Source of the DNA: a virus
Strand: one strand, 5' to 3'
DNA: 25,083 nt
Virus record (IMG/VR): IMGVR_UViG_3300020438_000258
Span: 1-25,083 of that record
The position numbers and the translations under genes are program-made. This document shows, piece by piece, positions 16,201-22,985 of this stretch. Position 1 is the first letter of the stretch. Each line of letters begins with the position of its first letter. The notes under the pieces were generated by a model. That model was not told where the DNA came from, searched no databases, and saw only the letters and a program-made list of their open reading frames with translations.

Positions 16201-19094
16201 ATTCTACTGCCAAGTTTGATTCTGTAGATCAAGAATTTAGTTTAGCTGCGGTAGACCCTTTATTTCCTCCTGAGAATACAGTGGAAGTACCTCCTCCAAA
16301 AGGAATAAGAATATTAAAAGAGCCTAACCCAGATCAAAAAGGAGAAGAAGTAATAGTTGAATGGGACGCACCTGCTGCAGTGGGCTCTTCTGGAGTATCT
16401 ACAACATACGAACACTTAGCTGAATTTAAAATCTTTCACACTTTTGGAGAACAAATAAATGGTAGTGACCTTGTAAGTGGGGGTACTGTTCCAAGTTGGA
16501 GAAGCCATTTAAGATTTGATAATGTTACAAATGGCAGACATACGGTTGCCATACAAACTGTTAGCGGAAAAGGAAGAACTTCAAGAAAAGTATCTGCGAC
16601 TATAGATATAGATGATGTATTTGAAGGGGACTTCCCTCGACTTGGCGGGGTAACAAAAGGAGGTTTCTCTACAAGTGATGTAGCGGTAATCGATTCGGGG
16701 TCTCAAAAAGGCTCTGTTAAGTTTGGTACTACTTCCTATGCGATAGCTCCCTTCACGGATATAAATATAGCAAAAAGAAATACTAGTGCAGATGCAAACA
16801 GCTATGGTTTATCCTGCGCAGCCTTGGCTGATAGTAGTTGGGCATATCAGGAAGGAGGAGTTGATCTCGGGTATTTAATGCTAGACTATAGTGCTGTTGA
16901 TGCAAGTAATGGGTCTGCTAATGCTTTAAAACTTATAGCACGAAAGACAGATACTACTACGTATGGTAGAACTTTATCCTACTGGTATGATGGTATTAAA
17001 TATGTAGCGGATGTAGATAGTATTTGGACGAGCCTAGGAACTTGTACAATGACTAACGATTCTAGAAAGATTACAGGCTCGGGATTCTCTAACTTACAAG
17101 TAGGCACAGTAATAACTGTTGGAAGTAGTTACGCAGCAAAAATTGCATTAGTAGAAAGCAATACTGTAATGTATGTAGATTTTCCGTGGCCTAATGCAAC
17201 TGCAAGTAGCCAAGCAATTAAACGACAAGAATTAATTATTGATTTTGAAAACGATTTCTTAATTACTCCAGTTAGTTATAATGCTTCAGGAACTGACTCT
17301 GCCGGACAAAGTGGTAAGTACGCTCTAGGGGGAGAGAATAATACTATGTCTTTCCTTCAAATTACCCCCGAACTTGCAGGAACAGGTAAAAATGTATTAG
17401 CTACTTCTTCTATAAATGCTATATCGTATAATGCGGCAGGAACTCAGTTAACAACTCTTCCTTCTAGTGGTATTGTAATAACGGCTACAGGTCTTGGATT
17501 TACTAATCCAGAGTTTAAGGTTACGGGAACAAGTGCGTTCAGTATAGTTACTGGATCTGCAGACGGCGATTTTGTTGCAGGAACTAATGGAGTGAGAGAA
17601 ATTACCGTACATAATAACAGTGCAATATCATATAGTGCAACCCCTCTCGACTTTACAGTAACTGTTAGGGAGGCTTTAGATCCTGATAATGCTGCTACTA
17701 CCAAAGCAGCTGTAGTTTCTATTGGTAAATTAAAAGAAGGTTCTCAAGGGAATTCAGCAGCATTAGTATATTTATATAAAATGTCAGCAAATGCTCCTAC
17801 AAGTATAGATGATACTAGTACTTTTCCTGAACTCACAGTATCTATGGCCTCGGGACAAATTGTTGCGGCTTCAGGGTATAGTATTACCAGTAATCAAATT
17901 ATAAACGGAAGCGGAGCAGGAACAGGCTGGTATACTAAAGTAACGGATACTAGTGTAACAGATGGAGTACAATGGATAGCTGCAGCTAGTGCGAGTAGCA
18001 CTGGTACTACAGATACTATTGCTCGTTCGGAGTGGACAGATCCTATTCAGTTTAGTGGCTCTAAAGGGAACGATGGTGACCCTGGAGTTAGTAGTGCAGT
18101 AGCAGAATTGTATCAAAGAACAAACAGTGCTAGTGCTCCTGCAGACCCTTCTCAAACTCTTACTTATACTTTTGCAGATGGAAATTTAAAAAATAGTGGA
18201 GGGGCTACTTCAGGAACAGGATTTAATAGTTGGGTAAAAGATGCCACAAGTCCTGTTGCAGATTCAAAATACTTATGGAAGATAACTGCTCCTGCTATAT
18301 CTACCGGTAGCACGGATACTATTGAAACGGGAGACTGGGCAGATGCTATTTTAGCGGCTCAATTTGGGGCTGAAGGAGATGCAGGAGAGAAAGGAAGACA
18401 AAACTTTGTAGGTACACTGTTTTTTGGAACAGGAGCACCAGATACTTCTAGTCCTGAAAATGGTGAAGCAAACAATCCGCCAACTTTGCCGTCTGGAGGA
18501 GCTTTTACCTTTTCAAATAAAACCTTTACTACAACTGATATAGCGGATCTTGGAGAGGCCATAGCAAATAAATGGTCTTTTACAAGTCCTACTTTCACTG
18601 CGAGAAATGGAAGCAACCAAAAACTATTTTACTATGCATGCTCTGTTACTGCACTAGAAGATGTAAATGGCGATGATGTACCGCAGGGAATATCTTCCGG
18701 AAGCAATCTTGTATTTAGTAACTTACATGTTATACATAGCTTTTCTGGAGTAGTTGCTTTTACTGATTTAAGTGCGAATACAAGTACAGTAATTCATGGA
18801 AATAATATCACGACAGGAATTATACAAAGTGCTAGTAGTAACTATGGAACTGATGCCGTTGGTAACTTTGCAACTAGTGGAACACACTTGGACTTAGATA
18901 ATGGAAGGCTCCGTTCGCCTAAGTTTTACATAGATGGAAGCGGTCTCGGGTTTCAAGATGGGGCAATGGGAGGAACAAACTCCTTAGGGGGAACCATAAC
19001 TGTAGGTAGTAAAGTTACTATTGATGGAGGCAATGAGAAAATTGAAATCTCAGACGGTACAAATGTCAGGGTTAAAATAGGTAAGTTATCATAG
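13287..19094 (+). CDS. J: Central tail tip / host specificity protein J
   Basis: At 1935 aa this is far longer than lambda gpJ (1132 aa). It trimerises at the tail tip and in lambda binds the receptor. N-terminal gpJ landmarks are clear: LVSDIISEGPIQGLVGGG (about 35-52), YLAQGLKVRVPSNY (about 508-522), NPAWIFYDVLINNRYGLGDF and GGTEPRFRANIYL (about 570-635). A fibronectin III-like domain follows at about 1000-1112 (PPPKGIRILKEPN...VIVEWDAP). Residues about 1490-1820 hold three repeat modules of a 'LY.....AP......T..F..G......W' type, separated by short collagen-like strings (GSKGNDGDPG, GAEGDAGEKG). The C-terminus (SPKFYIDGSGLGFQDG, then KIEISDGTNVRVKIGKLS) resembles the trimeric end of gpJ-like fibres. 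AAGGA (13274-13278) precedes the ATG. The modules after residue 1112 probably determine receptor range. Confidence 0.92.
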   Translation: MPQQSINSLDRRRYVSENDSLADAILSSTEQTILVSDIISEGPIQGLVGGGQGIFLNNDALQSSEQTSYMPQSGITATFIADNTSVTVNTGAGTFNSTLGSEGKKYLMVYGVYSTSVTMSDISLPTSTYVYNGNPFDNTSGQHKRIPIGGNVVLTRTAGSNMLSSWAHPTRNPGAAIVSRPLTDTIFANLKLSKSGKDIRGGLSNVNTTNNTATFTWGGQLGWKLVMTDADKANGVVHTLEAGVFLEIASISNNTITLAQAPGFAGTFRFGITKAVLESDATGSEKAKIEEKYKNSGWSFNTGTIDQDPLPTIEGVGTTSVALSISDSALDKNAARTITSSGAQASEIDEVKFLINYPSGLYYVSETSGREYPGGVGYKLELSIDSGSGDNFNILESPAGTMFNGSPVWVHSGKYKSGVTFEMRINLEQYQPFNGFKIRITRMTQHDPNDGGAVSPALVTQKTRYKSVYQSAISSVIGIIKEKLSYPHTAMANVSFSSKSFDNVPTRTYLAQGLKVRVPSNYVTREQNDGLNAKYTRTNASTPNLTGAVQLWDGNFLQDSEGNEILVYTDNPAWIFYDVLINNRYGLGDFLESTDIDKYSLFKISKYCDELVPDGKGGTEPRFRANIYLTKATDSYKVLKDLATIFRGILYWTDSTFRPVIDEKTEPVYNFSRSNVIDGSFNYETTGARTRINQMVIEWSNPEAEYKLEPIIVEDREDQIRTGTIKSERAIAYGCTSEGQAIRYGRWKLWTALNQTEIINFSSAVNASFLSPGDVINIQDEADFDLAFSGRVNSCTSSAITIDRAISSDFASGFTYTIAVVLPKRTVLLNQNSAVIDENGGGTATYNRGDEVTHAKVGGSTTQLLHATNEDLTRRQIESATDSSGNLLNLQYINETIVEERTLTTGSTTTSEGRDTIPISSAFSVLPTNGDIWAIKQISTAGLTTAASYKQYKILSIAEQEGGKFDLVAAEYSTAKFDSVDQEFSLAAVDPLFPPENTVEVPPPKGIRILKEPNPDQKGEEVIVEWDAPAAVGSSGVSTTYEHLAEFKIFHTFGEQINGSDLVSGGTVPSWRSHLRFDNVTNGRHTVAIQTVSGKGRTSRKVSATIDIDDVFEGDFPRLGGVTKGGFSTSDVAVIDSGSQKGSVKFGTTSYAIAPFTDINIAKRNTSADANSYGLSCAALADSSWAYQEGGVDLGYLMLDYSAVDASNGSANALKLIARKTDTTTYGRTLSYWYDGIKYVADVDSIWTSLGTCTMTNDSRKITGSGFSNLQVGTVITVGSSYAAKIALVESNTVMYVDFPWPNATASSQAIKRQELIIDFENDFLITPVSYNASGTDSAGQSGKYALGGENNTMSFLQITPELAGTGKNVLATSSINAISYNAAGTQLTTLPSSGIVITATGLGFTNPEFKVTGTSAFSIVTGSADGDFVAGTNGVREITVHNNSAISYSATPLDFTVTVREALDPDNAATTKAAVVSIGKLKEGSQGNSAALVYLYKMSANAPTSIDDTSTFPELTVSMASGQIVAASGYSITSNQIINGSGAGTGWYTKVTDTSVTDGVQWIAAASASSTGTTDTIARSEWTDPIQFSGSKGNDGDPGVSSAVAELYQRTNSASAPADPSQTLTYTFADGNLKNSGGATSGTGFNSWVKDATSPVADSKYLWKITAPAISTGSTDTIETGDWADAILAAQFGAEGDAGEKGRQNFVGTLFFGTGAPDTSSPENGEANNPPTLPSGGAFTFSNKTFTTTDIADLGEAIANKWSFTSPTFTARNGSNQKLFYYACSVTALEDVNGDDVPQGISSGSNLVFSNLHVIHSFSGVVAFTDLSANTSTVIHGNNITTGIIQSASSNYGTDAVGNFATSGTHLDLDNGRLRSPKFYIDGSGLGFQDGAMGGTNSLGGTITVGSKVTIDGGNEKIEISDGTNVRVKIGKLS

Positions 19095-19117
19095 TAACAC
19101 CATCACAAAAATAAAAC

Positions 19118-19146
19118 TTGACTAAGTATGTCCTTTGGGATATAAT
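19118..19146 (+). promoter_or_regulatory. Near-consensus sigma70-type promoter P2
   Basis: TTGACT (19118-19123) and TATAAT (19141-19146) with a 17-nt spacer, in the 72-nt gap between gene J and the fibre cassette. Like P1 it has C before the -35 box, TGTC exactly 11 nt after the start of the -35 box (19129-19132), and a TTTCAAAA after the -10 box. GGAG (19155-19158) follows, 8 nt before the ATG at 19167. No hairpin terminator is seen between the J stop and P2. Confidence 0.85.
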
Positions 19147-19166
19147 TTCAAAATGGAGAAAAAGAC

Positions 19167-19505
19167 ATGAGCGCAGGTACATATAACTTAGTAATCGACC
19201 AAGGATCCAGCTTTGCTCTTGACTTAGCAATTAAGCAGTCAGGATCTGCTTTAAACTTGACCAATTATACGGGTCGAGCGCAGCTGCGTACATCTCATAC
19301 TGCTAGTTCTGTTGCCGCTACTTTTACTGTGACTAAAACAAGTGCTTCCAATGGCACATTAAAAATGGAACTGTCACCTACCGCCAGTGCGAACCTAGCA
19401 GCAGGACAATATGTATATGACCTAGAAATTTTCACTGCTAGTGACGCTATTGTTAAACGGTTATTGCAAGGAGATGTGACTATCACTCCAGAAGTGACGC
19501 GATGA
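19167..19505 (+). CDS. Small virion protein, first gene of fibre cassette
   Basis: A 112-aa protein I recognise only as a type common upstream of tail fibre genes in marine phages; the exact role is unknown. Its pattern is an all-beta domain: N-terminal YNLVIDQGSSFALDLAIK, LNLTNYTGRAQLRTS, then MELSPTASANLAAGQYVYDL and a last strand LLQGDVTITPEVTR. The 'DQG..F...L.......LT.Y..R.QIR' layout resembles small baseplate or fibre-adaptor domains. It is the first gene behind promoter P2 and has a good Shine-Dalgarno. Its stop overlaps the next start by 4 nt (ATGA), so translation is probably coupled. A role as an adaptor holding side fibres is inferred. Confidence 0.6.
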   Translation: MSAGTYNLVIDQGSSFALDLAIKQSGSALNLTNYTGRAQLRTSHTASSVAATFTVTKTSASNGTLKMELSPTASANLAAGQYVYDLEIFTASDAIVKRLLQGDVTITPEVTR

Positions 19506-19915
19506 GTACTCAGACTACTTTACAACTAACCGAAGAAGTTACAGATGTTGCCGTAACAGGAGATACTATTAGTATCAGTATAACTGATGATGTTACGGAA
19601 GTTCAAGCGTATACGTTAGCAATACCTATAAATTCTCCTGGTCAGCTTGACGCAGCAAATGTTACGGTAACTCCCTACAATACAATTACGGCGGATAATT
19701 TAGAGGATGCACTAAAAGAGTTAGCAGACCAAAACTTTAGAAGTGCTTCCGCGCCTTCAGGATCTACAGTATCTGAAGGCGATACATGGTACGATACAGA
19801 TGACGATCAACTAAAAGTCTATAGAGAAACAAGTTCTGGGAATTTTGCATGGGTTCCAATAATGGTTGGAAACATATCACCGGACTCAGACACAATAGAC
19901 GCAGGATCCTACTAG
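19502..19915 (+). CDS. Small fibre-associated protein (WYDTDDD motif)
   Basis: A 137-aa protein of unknown exact function. The N-terminal 60 residues are strands rich in Thr, Val and Asp. A middle segment, YNTITADNLEDALKELADQNF, is of the type found in phage fibre stalks. The C-terminal part has EGDTWYDTDDDQLKVYRE and FAWVPIM, a short beta module often repeated in aquatic phage tail fibre proteins, here in single copy. It overlaps the upstream gene by 4 nt. It probably forms a trimeric segment of a fibre or tip accessory; no enzymatic motif is seen. Confidence 0.6.
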   Translation: MSTQTTLQLTEEVTDVAVTGDTISISITDDVTEVQAYTLAIPINSPGQLDAANVTVTPYNTITADNLEDALKELADQNFRSASAPSGSTVSEGDTWYDTDDDQLKVYRETSSGNFAWVPIMVGNISPDSDTIDAGSY

Positions 19916-19935
19916 GATACATCGGAGTTTTATAA

Positions 19936-21048
19936 ATGGCTCAAACAATGAAGATTAAAAGAAGCACAGGCACGGGTAAGCCGTCTGCTGTTGCACAGGG
20001 TGAGCTATTTTATGCGTATGGTAGTGGGGGTACTTATGGAAAAAGACTCGCTATAGGAAATGTAAATGGAGGAGGAGATACTCCTGAAATTATAGGGGGA
20101 GCTTTCTTTACTGATATGCTCGACCATACAGCGGGTACTTTAACAGCTAGCAGTGCTTTACTTGTTGATGCTAACTCACAAATTGATACTTTAAAGATAA
20201 AAGCGCAGGGTGCTCTTGAGTTAGCAGAGGCATCGGCTAACGGAAGCAACTATGTTTCATTAAAAGCTCCTGCAAGTGTAAGTGCAAATATAGAGTATAC
20301 TCTTCCTGGTACTATAACTAACAATTATTTTCTTAAAACAGACTCAAATGGAGTATTAAGTTGGGGAGAAGTAGCAACTACAGTTATAATAGGTGCAGAT
20401 ACTGGATCAAATGATACCGTTACACTAGGTGAGACAATAAACTTCACTGGAACAAGTAATGAGATTACTACGGCTGTATCAAATAACGAAATAACAATAG
20501 GATTACCTGATGATGTTGTAATCGCAGGTAATTTAACAGTAAACGGTACAACAACTACTATTAATACCGCTACTTTAGATGTAGAAGACTCTCTTATTAA
20601 GTTAGCCAAGGCAAATACTGGGTCAGATAGTTTAGATATTGGTATTTATGGTGTATACGACACTTCTGGCACTGATAAGTACTCAGGTTTCTTCAGAGAT
20701 GCCTCTGATTCGGGAAAATGGAAGCTATTTAAGGATAATCAATCAGCTCCTGGCAATACTGTTGACCCTTCTGGCACTGGATACGCAGTAGCGACCTTAG
20801 TAGCTCATTTAGAGGACTCAAGTGTAGCAATTACTGGTGGATCTATAACAGGAATTACAGATTTAGCTGTTGCAGATGGTGGAACAGGTATTTCAACTAT
20901 AAACAAAGGTTCTGTGCTTGTAGCAAACTCAGCAAATACGCTTACTGCGGTTGATGGAGGAGGATCTACGGATAAATTCTTATTTTATACGGCTTCTTCT
21001 GACACAATTTCATGGACTAACACTATAGACGGAGGTACTTACTCCTAA
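19936..21048 (+). CDS. Tail fibre protein with beta-helical stalk pattern
   Basis: A 370-aa fibre protein. The N-terminus (MAQTMKIKRSTGTGKPSAVA, then QGELFYAYG) is the virion-anchoring segment common to many phage fibre proteins. The middle has repeated low-complexity strands of the fibre-shaft type (VIAGNLTVNGTTTTINTATL, then DVEDSLIKLAK), often seen in cyanophage and other marine phage fibres. The C-terminal part has AVADGGTGISTINKGSVLVA and ends SWTNTIDGGTYS, with no recognisable chaperone or receptor domain. GGAG (19924-19927) lies 8 nt before the ATG. Its stop overlaps the next start by one base. Receptor binding or display of the following proteins is inferred. Confidence 0.75.
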   Translation: MAQTMKIKRSTGTGKPSAVAQGELFYAYGSGGTYGKRLAIGNVNGGGDTPEIIGGAFFTDMLDHTAGTLTASSALLVDANSQIDTLKIKAQGALELAEASANGSNYVSLKAPASVSANIEYTLPGTITNNYFLKTDSNGVLSWGEVATTVIIGADTGSNDTVTLGETINFTGTSNEITTAVSNNEITIGLPDDVVIAGNLTVNGTTTTINTATLDVEDSLIKLAKANTGSDSLDIGIYGVYDTSGTDKYSGFFRDASDSGKWKLFKDNQSAPGNTVDPSGTGYAVATLVAHLEDSSVAITGGSITGITDLAVADGGTGISTINKGSVLVANSANTLTAVDGGGSTDKFLFYTASSDTISWTNTIDGGTYS

Positions 21049-21254
21049 TGGCTCAAACAATTAAACCAAAACGTAAATTTACAAGCGGAGCTCCGGATAC
21101 TGATGATTTGGTAGAGGGCGAGATTGCTATTAATACTGCCGACCAAAAAGTTTACATGAGGGACGGCTCGAATAACATTGTAGAAGTTGCAAATGTATCC
21201 GCAGCAGGAGCATCAGTTGACGATGCCACAGCATTAGCAATCGCATTAGGATAA
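21048..21254 (+). CDS. Short protein equal to a fibre N-terminal anchor domain
   Basis: A 68-aa protein resembling the first part of fibre proteins only: MAQTIKPKRKFTSGAPDTDD, then LVEGEIAINTADQKVYMRDG and a short Ala/Ser tail. The beginning is paralogous to the gene at 19936 (both start MAQT-[IM]-K-x-KR, with 14 identical bases from the ATG). GGAGG (21031-21035) lies 12 nt upstream, and the start overlaps the previous stop (TAATG). Translation signals and length look intact, so it may be a genuine small capping or adaptor protein; alternatively it is what remains of a fibre whose C-terminal domain was lost or moved into a separate gene. Confidence 0.65.
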   Translation: MAQTIKPKRKFTSGAPDTDDLVEGEIAINTADQKVYMRDGSNNIVEVANVSAAGASVDDATALAIALG

Positions 21255-21258
21255 AACT

Positions 21259-21594
21259 ATGGCAAATACATTTAAAAATGCTTTCGCAGCAAATGTAAAT
21301 CACTCAGCCTATGTTGATTTATATACTGTTGGCTCTAGTACAACTACTGTAATTCTTGGTATGGCAATCTGTAATAAGACTGCTAGTGCTGTAGATATTA
21401 CGGTTCAAATTCAAGATACTTCGGCATCAAATGCAGACTTTCAAGTATTAGATACAGTAAGCATTCCTGCACGTACTACATTAGAAATACTAGCGGGACA
21501 GAAATATATTCTGGAAACTACCGATGTGCTTCGTGTTAAATCAGGTACTGCGAACGCTATAGACGTAACGCTAGGAATTATGGAGATAACGTAA
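21259..21594 (+). CDS. Small all-beta virion protein
   Basis: A 111-aa protein of a type I recognise from phage structural regions but cannot name. The pattern is a compact beta sandwich: FKNAFAANVNHSAYVDLYTV, STTTVILGMAICNKTASAVD, ITVQIQDTSAS, IPARTTLEILAGQKYILET, DVLRVKSG, ending VTLGIMEIT. Proteins like this commonly sit among fibre genes and may be small decoration or fibre-associated subunits. AGGA (21248-21251) lies 7 nt before the ATG, and the stop overlaps the next start by one base (TAATG). No enzymatic motif. Confidence 0.65.
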   Translation: MANTFKNAFAANVNHSAYVDLYTVGSSTTTVILGMAICNKTASAVDITVQIQDTSASNADFQVLDTVSIPARTTLEILAGQKYILETTDVLRVKSGTANAIDVTLGIMEIT

Positions 21595-22985
21595 TGGCAT
21601 CATTTATTGGGGTACAGCCCTCTACTAGTATTGTTTCAATTGGCGGATCCACCATTACCGCAACAGCAGCAGAAGTAAATATCTTAGACGGGGTTACAAG
21701 CACTGCTGCTGAACTTAACATCTTAGATGGGGTTACAAGCACTGCTGCTGAACTGAATATACTTGATGGTGTAACTTCTACCGCCGCAGAACTAAATGCG
21801 CTAGATGGCATTACAGCCGTTGTAGGAGAGTTAAACGCGTTAGATATAGGCAGTACCGCTATAGGAACTGCCGTAGCTTCTAAAGCAGTAATTCTTGATG
21901 CAAATAAAGACTATACTGGAGTAAGAAATCTTACATTGACAGGCGACCTTACTATTGGTGGGGATGATCTTGTGATGGGGACTAATACAGCTGGAATGTT
22001 GCTCATTGCTGATGGTACAAATTTTAATCCTACGGCTGTCTCGTCCCTATCTGAAATTAGTACTATTGCTAGTGATGATGTGTTTTTAGCGATAGATACT
22101 TCAGGGGGAGGCCTTAAAAAAGTAGCAAGAAGCGTGGTAGTAGCTGGACTCGCAACTTCATCTGCCTTGTCTAATGTTTCGGAGGATTCCAGCCCGCAGC
22201 TGGGTGCTAACTTAGACCTTAACGGTAATGATATTGTTACAGCTTCTAATGCCACTTTAGACCTTGCCCCTAACGGAACAGGTACGGTAGTAGTTAGAGG
22301 TAATACAAACTCAGGTGCTATAGTTTTAAACTGTGAGAGTAATAGTCATGGTCAAAAGATTTACGCACAACCACATTCCGCAGCAGTTACTAATACATTA
22401 ATGCTTCCTGCCGGAGCTAATTCAACTTTAGTTTCTCTTGTATCTACAGACACCCTGACCAACAAGACTCTTACTTCACCTAAGATTAATGAAGATGTAG
22501 CAGTTACTTCAACAGCTACCGAAATTAATCTTCTCGATGGAGTTACCGCAACTACCGCAGAGCTTAACTACTTAGATATAGCTACTCTTGGCCTGACCGC
22601 AGCAAGTAAAGCAGTTACCGCAGATGCTAACGGAGTCATAACGCTTGACAACGGCTTTAGCGAAGAGTACGCAGCAGTTACTTCTAGTTCTGCCACAGTT
22701 TCGTTAGACCTAAGAACAGCCAGCAACTTCAGCCATGACTTGACTGAAAACACTACTATATCTTTTACTAACCCAGCAGCGTCTGGAAAAGTATCCGCAG
22801 CTACACTTAGGATCATACAAGGCTCAACTGCTAGAACAATAACATGGAACTCAAGCATCAAGTGGGCTTCAGACACGGCTCCTACACTTACGACTACTAA
22901 TGATGCTGTAGACATCTTTGTGTTCTACACCGTGGACGGGGGTACAACGTATTATGGGTTTACAGCAGGGCAGGTAATGAGCTAA
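21594..22985 (+). CDS. Tail fibre protein with TAAELNILDGV repeats
   Basis: A 463-aa fibre protein. Residues about 24-88 are tandem 13-residue repeats of the form TAAELNILDGVTS (three close copies, then two degenerate ones: TAAELNALDGITA and VVGELNALDIGST). Two more copies occur near residues 305-330 (TATEINLLDGVTA, TTAELNYLD). This repeat is known from phage fibre stalks, where it likely forms a trimeric shaft. The middle has TSPKINEDVAV and LTNKTLTSPK, another common fibre-stalk motif. The last 110 residues (SLDLRTASNFSHDLTENTTI, SFTNPAASGK, ITWNSSIKWASDTAP) form a beta domain frequent at fibre C-termini. GGAG (21582-21585) lies 8 nt before the ATG. Confidence 0.8.
   Translation: MASFIGVQPSTSIVSIGGSTITATAAEVNILDGVTSTAAELNILDGVTSTAAELNILDGVTSTAAELNALDGITAVVGELNALDIGSTAIGTAVASKAVILDANKDYTGVRNLTLTGDLTIGGDDLVMGTNTAGMLLIADGTNFNPTAVSSLSEISTIASDDVFLAIDTSGGGLKKVARSVVVAGLATSSALSNVSEDSSPQLGANLDLNGNDIVTASNATLDLAPNGTGTVVVRGNTNSGAIVLNCESNSHGQKIYAQPHSAAVTNTLMLPAGANSTLVSLVSTDTLTNKTLTSPKINEDVAVTSTATEINLLDGVTATTAELNYLDIATLGLTAASKAVTADANGVITLDNGFSEEYAAVTSSSATVSLDLRTASNFSHDLTENTTISFTNPAASGKVSAATLRIIQGSTARTITWNSSIKWASDTAPTLTTTNDAVDIFVFYTVDGGTTYYGFTAGQVMS
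21663..21857 (+). repeat. 39-bp tandem coding repeats
   Basis: Five 39-bp units (starting at 21663, 21702, 21741, 21780 and 21819) encode the 13-residue fibre repeat. GGGGTTACAAGC ends both the first and second units, and ACTGCTGCTGAACT begins both the second and third; later units keep the protein pattern but use different codons. The unit is in frame, so copy changes would alter fibre length without shifting the frame. Confidence 0.85.

Noticed and set aside
17871-18155. Minus-strand frame of 94 codons
   Set aside because: Ser/Cys/Thr-rich shadow of the gpJ repeat modules with no recognisable domain; same reasoning for the other minus-strand frames in the window.
21663-21857. Direct repeats as a CRISPR array
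   Set aside because: Units are contiguous, in frame and without spacers; they encode a known fibre repeat.
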